Virus record (IMG/VR): IMGVR_UViG_3300044614_002276
Coordinates: 1 to 27,503 of that record
Strand: one strand, 5' to 3'
DNA length: 27,503 nucleotides
From: a virus
Part shown: piece after piece, positions 14,536 to 24,223 of the stretch
How positions within the stretch are numbered: the first letter of the stretch is position 1
Layout: each line of letters begins with the position of its first letter
Program-made: the position numbers and the translations under genes
Notes under the pieces: model-generated
What the model was told of the DNA's origin: nothing
What the model saw: the letters and a program-made list of their open reading frames with translations, nothing else
Databases searched by the model: none

Positions 14536-15597
14536 ATGACGCTCTCCAACCTCTACTTTAGGGGGTGCTTTGAGCAACCCTCGGAAGATCAGAAGGACGC
14601 CATCGAGGAGGCTGGTGGGATAGCCGAAGTGGCGGATAAGAGCTGCTCCAGAGCAAGTATTAACACTTGCGGCATGAGCATCGAGCGGCTCTTTAGCACT
14701 TACAGTATTTACAATCCGCAGAAAGGACTATATAAGTCATGGGGGGACATCGAGTTCCCCTGGCAGATTAGTAGTCTAACACCTAACCTTCTGCTGTCAG
14801 GGACAGACGATAAGTGGAGCGTCGCGCAGTACAGAGCTTTAGTGGCGTATACCGAGGGATCAAGAGTCCTGCTCATAGAAGACGACGGGTACAGAGTAAG
14901 CCTTTACGAAGCGGACGAGGACATCCTCGCGATTACCGGAGCGTTCGACTACTCCAAATGGAATAAAATCTGCCACGTGGAGACGACGGAACCGGCTGGG
15001 GTGCCCTCCATCGAGGAACTGCTGGAGCGCTACGATTTCTACGAGTTAAAGCTTTTTGATACCGAGTGGGGAAAATATAGCCGGAGTTGGGACGAAGCGC
15101 TTAAGACCCAGAGCCTTGAATCCTGCGTGCAGCAGGGTCTGACTCTAAACGATCTGCAGAACTGCCTCGATCTAAAGTCCTCGGATGAGTGGGACAGCGC
15201 TAGGATCCGCAGGGACTTCTTCTACAGGGCTGGAGACATCGTCCTAGTCAGCGGGGAATGCGAGGATGTCATCTGCGTCTATATTGCTAAGCAGAACATC
15301 CCGGCTACTGAGGAAACTCTGAGAACCCAGTCCGTCTTCGATCCTAGAAGCACTTTGTGGCAGAAGATCTACTGCGCACCTACAGGGCGTAATAAGTGCC
15401 TCGAGTACCAGAGGAAGAAGGAGCCTGCGCTAGGTTACGACGTGGTTGAGATTGGGTCTAAAGGCCACTTTGTCGAAGTCCCAGTCCCCTACAGACTGAA
15501 GCCTCAAACGCAGTCACTTAACGAAAAAGTGGAGGTAGTAGCACCTCCTAGAGTCCTAACACAGGCGGAAATAGACGCCCTAAACCAACCACAATAG
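14536..15597 (+). CDS. Unknown virion-associated protein, 353 aa
   Basis: A GGTGAGG sequence precedes ATG. The protein is mixed alpha/beta with many tryptophans and cysteines (KSCSRASINTCGMSIERLFS, ESCVQQGLTLNDLQNCLDLK). A repeated pattern of a tryptophan motif followed by a beta hairpin is hinted at (TDDKWSVAQYRALVAYTEGS; RRDFFYRAGDIVLVSGECED), which recalls carbohydrate-binding modules, but I cannot assign a family. A Pro-rich C-terminus may be a linker. It stands first in the fibre cluster and is 12 bases from the next fibre gene, so a baseplate-to-fibre connector is plausible. Confidence 0.65.
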   Translation: MTLSNLYFRGCFEQPSEDQKDAIEEAGGIAEVADKSCSRASINTCGMSIERLFSTYSIYNPQKGLYKSWGDIEFPWQISSLTPNLLLSGTDDKWSVAQYRALVAYTEGSRVLLIEDDGYRVSLYEADEDILAITGAFDYSKWNKICHVETTEPAGVPSIEELLERYDFYELKLFDTEWGKYSRSWDEALKTQSLESCVQQGLTLNDLQNCLDLKSSDEWDSARIRRDFFYRAGDIVLVSGECEDVICVYIAKQNIPATEETLRTQSVFDPRSTLWQKIYCAPTGRNKCLEYQRKKEPALGYDVVEIGSKGHFVEVPVPYRLKPQTQSLNEKVEVVAPPRVLTQAEIDALNQPQ

Positions 15598-15609
15598 GAG
15601 GATTAGTAG

Positions 15610-16449
15610 ATGGCAAAAGTATTCGGAGGTGGAGGAAGTAGCTCATCCTGCGGTGATAGCGGAATCAGTCGCGTTCTACCTACCTCCCAGGAAGCGCTTA
15701 ATACCTCACAGACCCAGTCCTTCTCATCGAGTCCTAACGTCTACTCCAAGACTCGCTCGGCCACGGGCGAGGCAAACCTACAGGATTTTTACACCAAATC
15801 CGATATCCATCGCCTGCTCAAGACTAAGGCGGATATCTCTTCGGTATACACCAAAGCCGAAGTGGACGCCAAGTTCGCCGACCTGGAGTCGGAGATCGGC
15901 GTTTCTCTAGTTCAGTTTATTACTGAGGCCGAGGTGGATGCGAAAGTCTCAGCTTCGTACGATAGCATCCTCTCCTACCTTGCTCAGAACTACTATAATA
16001 GATCCCAGACATACAGTAAGAGTCAGGTAGATACGCTCATCGCCTCTGTTGAGGTAGGCGACGGATTCGTTCTTAAGCAACCAGCCTCAACAGCCGATAA
16101 CACCATCTCCCCTGGGGCCAATGAGGCCGTCCCTCTCACCCTCATCGCCTCAACCGACTCTGACATTACCACCATCCAGCACTGGGTAGACAATCAGTCC
16201 AATTCGGTTGGTCGAGTGAGAACGTCGGGCCGAGTGGAGTTCTATGGTCACCTGGTGGTAGGGCAGAACATCGAGAGCTGGAGACCTGCTCTTGACGCCA
16301 ATATCCGCCGGATTAGTGGCGTGGCCGACCCCATCCACCTTCTAGACGCTGTGAACAAGAAGTACATGGAGGATTATATTGTCGAGGTTATCGATAACAT
16401 CCAGCAGGGCGAGGATGACGCTTACGACATCGACTGCCTTGTTTACTAA
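15610..16449 (+). CDS. Slender tail fibre protein, 279 aa
   Basis: A strong AGGAGG precedes ATG. The N-terminus is Gly/Ser-rich (VFGGGGSSSSCG). Residues about 58-145 carry the xYTKxEVDxxx units of trimeric phage fibres: FYTKSDIHRLLKTK, VYTKAEVDAKF, FITEAEVDAKV and TYSKSQVDTLIAS. Near the end, VADPIHLLDAVNKKYMEDY matches the usual close of a fibre shaft. It probably trimerises and links to a larger receptor-binding fibre. The last residues (GEDDAYDIDCLVY) form a short acidic tail that may bind the next subunit. Confidence 0.8.
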   Translation: MAKVFGGGGSSSSCGDSGISRVLPTSQEALNTSQTQSFSSSPNVYSKTRSATGEANLQDFYTKSDIHRLLKTKADISSVYTKAEVDAKFADLESEIGVSLVQFITEAEVDAKVSASYDSILSYLAQNYYNRSQTYSKSQVDTLIASVEVGDGFVLKQPASTADNTISPGANEAVPLTLIASTDSDITTIQHWVDNQSNSVGRVRTSGRVEFYGHLVVGQNIESWRPALDANIRRISGVADPIHLLDAVNKKYMEDYIVEVIDNIQQGEDDAYDIDCLVY

Positions 16450-16479
16450 GCCAGGGCGGTTCTAGGGTTAAAGTAAGAT

Positions 16480-18456
16480 ATGACTCAGACTCCCACTCCC
16501 CCACGCGACAAGGTTCGCCTAAGACGCTCGCCCGTCTTCACTAAGCGTCCTCAGGTCTATGACTTGGAGGATGGTGAGTTAGCCGTAAACTTCAACACTA
16601 ACGAGCCGGGGCTCTTCATCCGCGACCTCGACGACCAGGGGAATAGGCGGATTAGGAAGATTGGGCCCATCCACTTCGGTTCAGCGGCTCCTAACTCCAC
16701 GGCTAGCAATTACGGGTTTCCAGTGGCGCTGTCTAACGGCGAGGCCTGGGTGGATACTTCGGCCGGGGTGGATAAGTACCTGCTCAAAGTGTGGAATCAA
16801 GCGGCAAACTCCGGAGCGGGCGCTTGGATCGAGGTTGGAGATGTGTACGGTAGAGTGGACGATTACCTCGATCAGTTCAAGGACGCAACTGACGGATCGG
16901 ATTACATCCACACTGATCGCACTCGCCTCAAGATCAATAACAAAACCGCCCTTCGTGGTCTGTCGACCATTTCAGGAAACCGACTCATAATAAACGAGGG
17001 AAACGAGTTCGCCAATGGCGTAACCGTCAACGCCGCTCAGTTGGATGTAAGCTCGAGTGGAGTGAGCCTGGTCTCCCAGACCATGACTCCCTTCCAGACC
17101 GACTCTGTCACGAGTAACGTCTTCACGTACGTAGCCCATGGCATGTTCAGTGGCGAGAGGGTGTATGTGTACCCGGAGCTGGCCGATGAGACTACACCCA
17201 GTCCCGTGGCGACAGGCGACTACTACATCCTCAACGCCACCAACGACACCTTCCAGCTCAGCTCCAACGGTTCTACCGCAATCACCTCTACCGGAAACGT
17301 CTACCTCGCCCCGTACGAGGAGATCGAGATTGACGCTGAGGCAAACTACTTCGCCACTGGGAATTTTGCGTACAAGGATCTGAGATTTGCTCCCGCGGAC
17401 GGGCAGATCGAAGATGGCCATTGGGATGTGTATCATAACCCGGTAAATGGTAACCTTCGCATCTTTGCCCGCAATGGCAACACTCTGATAGAGCCGGAGG
17501 GACCCGGTTTGTCTATCGAGGCTAAGAACTCCTCTACTACTGAGGCTATTCCAGCTGGGTCGCCGGTGTACGTGGTAGGGTACGATGCTCTGAGCAAAGT
17601 GGCCAAAGTCGGCCTGTCGAAGAGCAACGATCCTGCCACCATGCCCGCTGTCGCGGTAGCCAAGGAGGCTATCGCACCAGGCGCTAAGGGTTATGTTGTG
17701 TTTCTAGGGCGTATAGATAACCTCAACACGGCATCTCTCCCCGGCTCGAACGGAGCTTCACCAGCCGATGAGGGCAGAGTGCTCTACGTCGGAGCTAATG
17801 GCGGTTTGACATTTACGCCTCCTCCGGCTGTTGGGGAGGGCATTCAGGCCATCGCAGTTTTGGTCCGACAGAACGCAACTCTTGGCTCCGTCGTAGTAAA
17901 CAACCCGTCAGCGTTTACGGGTCAGCCTCCTCTGCCGGAAGGGTACGTGTGGGTGGGGGACAGTGACAATATCGCCACTGCCCACCGCCTCGACTACGAC
18001 TCATTCCAGATCAGAGTTGCGGCCGGGGGCATTCTGGAGCTAGCTCTAGCCTCTAACGTAAAGTTTGGAGGGTACGAGTTTCTCTACGATGGTAACGCAA
18101 ACTCCAAAGTACAGAATAAAGTCTCCACAGCAGCCGTTGGATCCACTATCTTCGATCCTGTAGTGGTGGCCAGCTTTGACGCTCTGTCCTACCGCTCCGC
18201 AAAGTTCCTGGTGCAGATATCCTGCCTCATTCCCAACGACGACTACGAGGTCTCGGAGATACTCATCGTCCACAACGGTACCATAGCTCATCTCACACAG
18301 TACGGCACGGTGAGCACGAGGGAAGCAGCTGAGAGATTCGGCGAGTTTGATGCTCAGATCATGCCCGGAGGTGAGTGCAGACTGACGTTCCGTAAGCATC
18401 CCTGGATACCCAATAACGTCTCGATCAGATCCCTCCGAACCGCGATATTAGTTTAA
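16480..18456 (+). CDS. Large tail fibre protein, 658 aa
   Basis: The N-terminal segment RRSPVFTKRPQVYDLEDGEL, followed by LAVNFNTNEPGLFIRD, is the common virion-attachment start of cyanophage fibres. Around residue 210 there is a module with VTSNVFTYVAHGMFSGERVY and DYYILNATNDTFQL, which resembles the insert in the sheath. The C-terminus (YRSAKFLVQISCLIPNDDYE, then EILIVHNGTIAHLTQYGTVS) has the look of a terminal beta domain seen in other cyanophage fibres. There is no S74 chaperone at the end. The stop codon is part of the next late box. Confidence 0.8.
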   Translation: MTQTPTPPRDKVRLRRSPVFTKRPQVYDLEDGELAVNFNTNEPGLFIRDLDDQGNRRIRKIGPIHFGSAAPNSTASNYGFPVALSNGEAWVDTSAGVDKYLLKVWNQAANSGAGAWIEVGDVYGRVDDYLDQFKDATDGSDYIHTDRTRLKINNKTALRGLSTISGNRLIINEGNEFANGVTVNAAQLDVSSSGVSLVSQTMTPFQTDSVTSNVFTYVAHGMFSGERVYVYPELADETTPSPVATGDYYILNATNDTFQLSSNGSTAITSTGNVYLAPYEEIEIDAEANYFATGNFAYKDLRFAPADGQIEDGHWDVYHNPVNGNLRIFARNGNTLIEPEGPGLSIEAKNSSTTEAIPAGSPVYVVGYDALSKVAKVGLSKSNDPATMPAVAVAKEAIAPGAKGYVVFLGRIDNLNTASLPGSNGASPADEGRVLYVGANGGLTFTPPPAVGEGIQAIAVLVRQNATLGSVVVNNPSAFTGQPPLPEGYVWVGDSDNIATAHRLDYDSFQIRVAAGGILELALASNVKFGGYEFLYDGNANSKVQNKVSTAAVGSTIFDPVVVASFDALSYRSAKFLVQISCLIPNDDYEVSEILIVHNGTIAHLTQYGTVSTREAAERFGEFDAQIMPGGECRLTFRKHPWIPNNVSIRSLRTAILV

Positions 18457-18458
18457 AG
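18451..18458 (+). promoter_or_regulatory. Late-promoter-like box overlapping a stop codon
   Basis: GTTTAAAG includes the TAA stop of the large fibre gene and lies 46 bases before ATG 18505, the longest distance in the set. TCAAAAGACAC and ACTAGTA follow, as they nearly do after 12035. TATATAG lies 17 bases after the heptamer. Confidence 0.55.
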
Positions 18459-18504
18459 TCAAAAGACACACTAGTATATAGTTCGGGGGAACTGTGAACC
18501 CACT

Positions 18505-18735
18505 ATGGCGACAAATCGTAAGTTTAATGTCCGGCACGGACTGAGTGCTGGAACGGGTACAACTCAGCGCGACATTGTAAGTGACGTAGGTGAGGTGTTG
18601 GATGTGGGAGTGCTCACTAATCTCACCACGCTGACAAAGATAAACGCTGTAGCGGCGATCAATGAGGTTAATACTAAAGCTTCTAACGCCGCGACAATCG
18701 ATGACATCATCGCGTTAGCGATCGCGTTGGGCTGA
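18505..18735 (+). CDS. Short fibre-related protein, 76 aa
   Basis: The N-terminus NRKFNVRHGLSAGTGTTQRD resembles the head of many cyanophage fibres, but the protein stops after 76 residues with a helical end (INAVAAINEVNTKASNAATI). It could be a detached attachment domain, a small fibre cap, or what is left of a longer fibre. The frame is intact, and the next gene follows after 25 bases with a good AAGGA. Function inferred only from resemblance and place. Confidence 0.65.
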   Translation: MATNRKFNVRHGLSAGTGTTQRDIVSDVGEVLDVGVLTNLTTLTKINAVAAINEVNTKASNAATIDDIIALAIALG

Positions 18736-18760
18736 TAGGGTAGAGAAGGAAATATAACTC

Positions 18761-19141
18761 ATGGCAAATACATTCAAAGCCTACTCTAAAGCGTCAGTAG
18801 GCACTACACCAACAACGGCTTACCAGGTTGAGTTGGGTGCGGCGACAGGTAAAACCGCTATCGTGATCGGCATCTCCCTGGCTAACAGAGCTGCAACACC
18901 CATCAACGTGGACGTGCAGATCGATCGGCCTGCCGCTGGCACTACGGCAGCGCCTTCGGATGACGTCTATCTCGCCAAGGCCATCCCCATTCCTAGCGGG
19001 AGCACCCTGGAGGTTATGGCTGGTCAGAAACTTATCCTGGAGTACAATAGCACCGCGGTGGCAGGGGATAAGATCGTGGTTACATCGGACACCGCTTCGT
19101 CACTTGATGTGATCGTAAACGCACTAGAAATCACTTCGTAA
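18761..19141 (+). CDS. Small beta-rich virion protein, cyanophage type, 126 aa
   Basis: AAGGA precedes ATG. The sequence is typical of a small beta-sandwich structural protein that I recall as common near cyanophage fibre genes: TAIVIGISLANRAATPINVD, then KAIPIPSGSTLEVMAGQKLI and DVIVNALEITS. There is no signal peptide. It is likely a decoration or fibre-base component. The exact role is unknown. Confidence 0.7.
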   Translation: MANTFKAYSKASVGTTPTTAYQVELGAATGKTAIVIGISLANRAATPINVDVQIDRPAAGTTAAPSDDVYLAKAIPIPSGSTLEVMAGQKLILEYNSTAVAGDKIVVTSDTASSLDVIVNALEITS

Positions 19142-19161
19142 GGTAGGGAGTAGTACTTATT

Positions 19162-22100
19162 ATGGCGTATCTTGGCAACGACGTAGACGCAATTTTTATC
19201 CCTGGGAGCGTTAACACCTCAACAAACTTGACTATCACAGGAGGGGCGCTTACCCAGACCGGGGGCGATGTCAACTTCGATAGCGGGACTCTGTTTATTG
19301 ACGAGGATGTTAGTCGAGTTGGCATTGGCACCACGTCTCCTATCTCTTCGCTTCACGTAAGAGCTGCCTCTAATGGTGGGATCAGTGTTGATGCGGGTTC
19401 GGGCTATCCAGCGATCTGGTGGTCGGAAAATGGAGTCAACAAATGGAGCGTAACAAGCAATCTAAACGCTGATAGCGCCTTTGTAGTACGTGAGAGCGGA
19501 GTTGCTGATCGGCTTAATATAAAGATCGGTGGAAATGTAGGCATTGGTACTACGAACCCAGAGGAAAAGCTTCATGTACAAGGTGTTGGTATAATTACCT
19601 CCACTCTATATGTTGGAGGAACTTCATCGTCATCTAATTCTTTAGAAATATCTAATTCTGGTCAAGATATTCTTCGGCCTGGTGGTCGAATTTTACTCAG
19701 AGGTGGTGGAGGTCAAAGTACAAGAAACAGTATTGAATTAACAAATAATGCCGGAATTATAATTGACGGTGGAAGCGGAGAAACCTATGGTGTGGAGATA
19801 AAAGGCGGTGGGGGTCCAGTAAAAATTACGCAGGGAAATGTTGGCATAGGCACAACCAATCCTACCTCGCGATTCGAGACCCAAGAGGATACCACCTCTA
19901 ACACCGATCTGACAATCACCAACGCGAATACTGGCGTCAACACCACTAAAGGGGCCAGAATCAGGTTTAGGCTTACGGATACTGTAGGAACGCGAAAGAA
20001 CGTAGCTTTTATCTCGGCGTACTCCTACAACCAGGATTCTTCAGCCGGAAATTATCTCACTTTCTCCACCAGAACTACAGACTCCGATCCCACGGAGAAG
20101 GTGCGGATCACAAACACGGGTAACGTTGGCATTGGCATAACAAACCCATCTGACACTCTCCACGTCTCTGGGACCATAAATGCCACCTCTGATATGAGTT
20201 TGGGGGGTGAACTTAACTTCTACAATGTTAGCGATAAATTCGTAGATTTCTACACCAACACCGGTCAAACAGCTAATCTGAGACTAGTGGATTCTGGAAG
20301 TACTTCCTTCCATAGCGCGGTAAGGCTGATCCGGGGTGGAGCGGTTGAGCTCTATCATAATAACACGAAGCGACTCGAAACCACCTCGAGCGGTATACTT
20401 ATTTCCGCACCCAATCTAGGAGCCAATATCGGCGACACGGTTACACTGGCGGATTTTGTACATAATAATGGTGGCAACGTTTCCTACCTGCGAGTAATCT
20501 CGCGCAGGAACTCTTCCACGCAGAACTGGACTGGTGCGTCAACTAAGATCGTAAACGTAACCGACGTAACCTACCAGGGGTACATCGAATTCAACGCTGA
20601 CGGGGCTCCAAGTAGTATCGCGCTAGGTCAGGGAGGTTCCGAGTACGTTAGAGTGGTAAGTAACGGCAATGTTGGCATTGGCCGTACAAATCCCGAGTCA
20701 ACTTTACATGTTGCTGGGACCTTTAGATCGACTTTAAACTCCGGTGCTGGAGGAGATACACTACTAAGTTCTATTAACGGCGTTAGTAACGGATATATCA
20801 CATCTGTAGATACTAGTAACAATATCACCTACAGATGGAACACCGGGAGTAATAACCAAGCGATGATGATTGATGCCTCCGGTAATGTTGGCATTGGAAC
20901 AACTCCAGCGTACAAGTTCGATGTTGGAGGAGGAGTGGCTAATATTGCCTCAAGGACAAAGGCTACAACGGGGGAGAGTCTCAGGCTCTCTACCACCGAC
21001 TCCACCGACAGAATGGAGTTGTTATTCTCCCACGCCACAAACTCCTACTGGAGGATCCAGGCCGTGGAACAGAGCGTTTCCTACAGGCCTCTGGTACTAA
21101 ATAACGATGGCGGAAACGTCGGAGTCGGAACAACAGCCCCCGGAACTAAGCTTCATATCTACGACAACACTGACAGCAGCTCTGTCACATACACCCAAAA
21201 CGCGAGTACTGGGACCAATGCTTTCTCCGCGTTCACAATAAGAGCCGGAAGTACCCAAGCGTGGTGGTGGGTGAATTCGCAGAATAGAAGCGCCGATGGA
21301 GGAGTATCCACCTCCACACTGAGAAACGACGGAGGGTCGCTACGGCTCCAAGCCACAAGCAACGATGGCATCTTTATTAAGGGCGGGGCTACACATGTAG
21401 GAATCGGCACGGAAAATCCTGTAACAACTCTGGATATCAGAGGCAGTACCGCTGAATCCCTATACATCCGTAGATCGGATATCGCCAACATCTACGGATT
21501 TATGGGAGTTTCCACATCTAATACGTTCCGCATAGGATCTTATATTACCGGAACTGGGTGGGGGAATATTATTATCAACGACGGTGGGGGTAATGTCGGT
21601 ATAGGTACCACCAACCCCACAGTAAGGCTCCAGGTCGATGGGGCGGTGGCAGCCTCTAGTACCGGAGGGTTCCTAAACACCACTTTTGCCATCAATGCTA
21701 GAAACCCCATCTGGAGATTCGGCAACGCCGACGCCTACGGCCTCAGCTACTTCCAAGGCACAGCGGGCGTAAGCCCTTCAGCTGGCGGGGATACTATCGG
21801 CTTCCACTTCGGCACCGCGACCGCCGCTGCCTCCCTCCTCCAGATAAACGCTGGGCGGGGAATCGTTGTCAATGGCGCACAGGATAACATTATCGCCTCG
21901 GAGAGCGGGACTTCCAACGCCTGGAGGGGAGTGATCAGATCGACCAACTCCTCGGCGGATAGGACCTCGTTCCTGGGGACGTACGCCGGGGTGGGTGGTG
22001 TGTTCTGTCATAACCACGCCTTTAGCGCTTGGGCGGATCTTTACGTCAATACGGTGGATGGAACCAGTGGAGGACGGACGATAATAGCGAATACCACCTC

Positions 22101-23793
22101 TGTTCTGACCACTTTAGGAACGCGGACTAACGGCACGACCTACGGAGGCAATACTGCCGGCCTCACGCTCAACTCCGTAGCCGAGGTCCGTAGCGCTCAG
22201 ACCGCTAACCCTCCGGCCCTAACATTCCACTATGAAGGCATCGCCACAAGGCACCTACTGCTGAACTCCAGCGGTCAGTTTAATTTTGTCTCTCCGACAA
22301 GCGAGAATTCCGGCGTTGCTGTTGTTCTAGTCAACGGAAACACCGTCTGGCATGCCGGTAACGATGGGGCCCTATTCAACAATATGGGCGCGACTCACAC
22401 CGCTAGATCGAGTTTTGACGCCACGTCCCCCAGCTACGGGTTTGGCTACCGGTACGTGCAGGGAGCGACTAATGGTCCGGGGACAGGAGGTACTCAGTTC
22501 TACTCTTGGTACATCGGTCTAGGGTCGGATTACGGGCCAACCGGCGCCACTTCCTACGGCGCCATGTTCGCTGTTGATAGGAACGTGGCGGTACCTTACC
22601 TATCTGTGAGGTATAATGAGGGAAATAACTTTACATCCTGGAGAAAGATTAGCGCGGGATTCGCCGATAGTTCCTCTAGATTGTACTCCACTGATAGCGT
22701 TTATAGTTACGGTTCCTCTAACCCGTACTACGGGTACCTGACTTATATCGGCGGGAATAGTAGGTGGAGATTCCAGGTAGCTCCCGCCACCCCCGCGGCC
22801 GTAGAGGTCGCCTACGCTGATTATGCTGGAGGTGCAGCTTCTACTCCCTATCCAGTCTTCTCCGGCGACTCGGTCGATGTTGCGAATATAACTTCAAGAA
22901 TAGACTCCGGCTTTTACCAGCAGAGCAGTCCAACTACGGCAAATGGCTGGCCTTACAATGGAAGCTGGGCGCACCTACTCGCGTGCACTCACGCCAACGA
23001 CGCAAACTACTACTCCATGCAGTTTGCCGCTAGCTTCTACGCCAACGATTTGTACTACAGATCGACCAACGGAAACGGAGGCACTGGGTGGTCGAGAGTA
23101 GCTCTCTATAACAATAGCTTCTCAGGTGACCTGTACGCGAACGTTTTCCGCGATTCCAACGATCCGACCAATTATTACTTAGATCCTAACGGCTCGTCAC
23201 AATTGTACAGGGTAAGAGTCGGTCCGTATGCTGGATCTACAAGCAATGGAAACCAAGCAGGTCTTGAGATGCTGAACTCTGGTGGTACTGGAGATGGCAA
23301 CGTAGCAGCGATATCCTTCCATTGCGCAGGCAGCTATGGAGTCCACCTGCATCTCCGCCACGACGGTTACTTCGGTGCCGGCGGATGGTCCGCTTCGACC
23401 TGGCGCTGGTACGTTAACATGACAAACGGCGACATGACCGCTGCTGGTAACGTCACCGCGTACTCCGACATCAGACTCAAGGAGGAGATCGAGCCTCTGC
23501 AAAACTCCCTAGAGAAGCTGATGCAGATAAACGGGGTGTCCTTCAGGTGGAAGGACCTGCCCGAAGTTGTCGGCCATCCGGGTAAGAAGGACTTCGGAAT
23601 CATCGCGCAAGAAGTCGAAAAAGTATTCCCCGAGGTAATCCACCAGTCGGCTCACGAATCTCCGGATGGGGATCCGTACAAGACGGTGGCGTACGATAAG
23701 CTCGTTCCTGTTCTCCTGGAGGCGATTAAGGAGCAACAGAAGCAGATCGATGAGCTCAGGGAGGAGATTAAACAGATCCGGGCTGGGAGATAG
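19162..23793 (+). CDS. Giant receptor-binding tail fibre with S74 intramolecular chaperone, 1543 aa
   Basis: AGGGAG lies upstream of ATG. The N-terminus (MAYLGNDVDAIFIPGSVNT) is a probable attachment head, sharing MAYLG with the fibre at 26155. Nine VGIGTT-P-type units occur between about residues 53 and 815, each starting a beta module. The central part has modules such as WHAGNDG and FRDSNDPTNYYLDPNG. The last 109 residues are a peptidase S74/endosialidase chaperone: S1435-D-I-R-L-K1440 gives the expected Ser-Lys pair, followed by KKDFGIIAQEVEKVFPEVI and a C-terminal coiled coil. In this family the domain assists trimer folding and then cleaves itself off before the Ser. Residues about 143-230 are encoded by unusually AT-rich DNA. 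Confidence 0.9.
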   Translation: MAYLGNDVDAIFIPGSVNTSTNLTITGGALTQTGGDVNFDSGTLFIDEDVSRVGIGTTSPISSLHVRAASNGGISVDAGSGYPAIWWSENGVNKWSVTSNLNADSAFVVRESGVADRLNIKIGGNVGIGTTNPEEKLHVQGVGIITSTLYVGGTSSSSNSLEISNSGQDILRPGGRILLRGGGGQSTRNSIELTNNAGIIIDGGSGETYGVEIKGGGGPVKITQGNVGIGTTNPTSRFETQEDTTSNTDLTITNANTGVNTTKGARIRFRLTDTVGTRKNVAFISAYSYNQDSSAGNYLTFSTRTTDSDPTEKVRITNTGNVGIGITNPSDTLHVSGTINATSDMSLGGELNFYNVSDKFVDFYTNTGQTANLRLVDSGSTSFHSAVRLIRGGAVELYHNNTKRLETTSSGILISAPNLGANIGDTVTLADFVHNNGGNVSYLRVISRRNSSTQNWTGASTKIVNVTDVTYQGYIEFNADGAPSSIALGQGGSEYVRVVSNGNVGIGRTNPESTLHVAGTFRSTLNSGAGGDTLLSSINGVSNGYITSVDTSNNITYRWNTGSNNQAMMIDASGNVGIGTTPAYKFDVGGGVANIASRTKATTGESLRLSTTDSTDRMELLFSHATNSYWRIQAVEQSVSYRPLVLNNDGGNVGVGTTAPGTKLHIYDNTDSSSVTYTQNASTGTNAFSAFTIRAGSTQAWWWVNSQNRSADGGVSTSTLRNDGGSLRLQATSNDGIFIKGGATHVGIGTENPVTTLDIRGSTAESLYIRRSDIANIYGFMGVSTSNTFRIGSYITGTGWGNIIINDGGGNVGIGTTNPTVRLQVDGAVAASSTGGFLNTTFAINARNPIWRFGNADAYGLSYFQGTAGVSPSAGGDTIGFHFGTATAAASLLQINAGRGIVVNGAQDNIIASESGTSNAWRGVIRSTNSSADRTSFLGTYAGVGGVFCHNHAFSAWADLYVNTVDGTSGGRTIIANTTSVLTTLGTRTNGTTYGGNTAGLTLNSVAEVRSAQTANPPALTFHYEGIATRHLLLNSSGQFNFVSPTSENSGVAVVLVNGNTVWHAGNDGALFNNMGATHTARSSFDATSPSYGFGYRYVQGATNGPGTGGTQFYSWYIGLGSDYGPTGATSYGAMFAVDRNVAVPYLSVRYNEGNNFTSWRKISAGFADSSSRLYSTDSVYSYGSSNPYYGYLTYIGGNSRWRFQVAPATPAAVEVAYADYAGGAASTPYPVFSGDSVDVANITSRIDSGFYQQSSPTTANGWPYNGSWAHLLACTHANDANYYSMQFAASFYANDLYYRSTNGNGGTGWSRVALYNNSFSGDLYANVFRDSNDPTNYYLDPNGSSQLYRVRVGPYAGSTSNGNQAGLEMLNSGGTGDGNVAAISFHCAGSYGVHLHLRHDGYFGAGGWSASTWRWYVNMTNGDMTAAGNVTAYSDIRLKEEIEPLQNSLEKLMQINGVSFRWKDLPEVVGHPGKKDFGIIAQEVEKVFPEVIHQSAHESPDGDPYKTVAYDKLVPVLLEAIKEQQKQIDELREEIKQIRAGR
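19590..19850 (+). other. AT-rich insert-like module inside the giant fibre gene
   Basis: I counted 20, 24 and 25 G+C per 60 bases in the lines at 19621, 19681 and 19741, against 32 of 60 at 19861. The frame is intact and the edges lie next to VGIGTT repeats. The composition differs from the rest of the gene, suggesting a recently acquired fibre module. Confidence 0.6.
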
Positions 23794-23803
23794 CCTTAAA
23801 ATG

Positions 23804-23811
23804 GTTTAAAT
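23804..23811 (+). promoter_or_regulatory. Late-promoter-like box GTTTAAAT before the DUF7936-like gene
   Basis: The perfect heptamer GTTTAAA lies 28 bases before ATG 23840 and only 13 before ATG 23825. This supports the later start. TATATA follows four bases after it. Confidence 0.55.
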
Positions 23812-23839
23812 TACTATATACTCTATGCGCCGGTTGCAC

Positions 23840-24223
23840 ATGTCCATCTCGTATTCCTGGAAGATCATCAGTATTAAAAGAGTCGACACTTCGGACCTCC
23901 AGGGCGTTGTCTTCCAGATCGACTGGAAGAAGATCGGCACGGACGCAAGCGGCGATACCGGGGAATTCCTAGGTACCACCAACTTCGATCCTAAAACTGT
24001 CGATCCGGAGAACTTCACCGCGTTCGAAGATCTGACCGAAGAGCGGGTTCTTGGTTGGATCGAGGAGGTTGTTGTAGGTGACTACGAACGTCAGGTAAAC
24101 GCTCGTGTTGCTGAGCAGATCGAGAATAAGAAAATCATCATCCACCAGGTATCCGACGGAAAGTTCCCGTGGCAACCTACTGACGCCACCATAACTCCTG
24201 TCTTTACTCCTAGTGCGGAATAA
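23840..24223 (+). CDS. DUF7936-like fibre-cluster protein, 127 aa
   Basis: The ATG at 23840 is preferred over 23825 because it gives the usual family opening (YSWKIISIKRVDTSDLQGVV) and a normal distance from the late box. Other landmarks are QIDWKKIGTDASGDTGEF, FDPKTVDPENFTAFEDLTEE and VLGWIEEVVVGDYERQVNAR. I recall proteins of this pattern as frequent companions of cyanophage fibre genes; no biochemical role is known to me. Its TAA overlaps the next start as TAATG, so the two are probably co-translated. Confidence 0.75.
   Translation: MSISYSWKIISIKRVDTSDLQGVVFQIDWKKIGTDASGDTGEFLGTTNFDPKTVDPENFTAFEDLTEERVLGWIEEVVVGDYERQVNARVAEQIENKKIIIHQVSDGKFPWQPTDATITPVFTPSAE

Noticed and set aside
16466-16473. 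GGTTAAAG as another late box before the 658-aa fibre.
   Set aside because: It differs from the heptamer and is only about six bases from ATG, too close to be a promoter for this gene.
16480-18456. A diversity-generating retroelement target, given the phage fibre context.
   Set aside because: No reverse transcriptase gene, template repeat or adenine-biased variable repeat is visible in the window.
20731-20738. TTTAAAC (reverse GTTTAAA) inside the giant fibre, and another near 24744.
   Set aside because: Both point against the gene, no start codon of a real gene follows, and two such hits are within chance expectation.
19315-21620. Regularly spaced GGCATTGG-like repeats that could suggest a CRISPR array or other repeat locus.
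   Set aside because: They are coding VGIGTT repeats of a tail fibre with irregular spacing and diverged bases.
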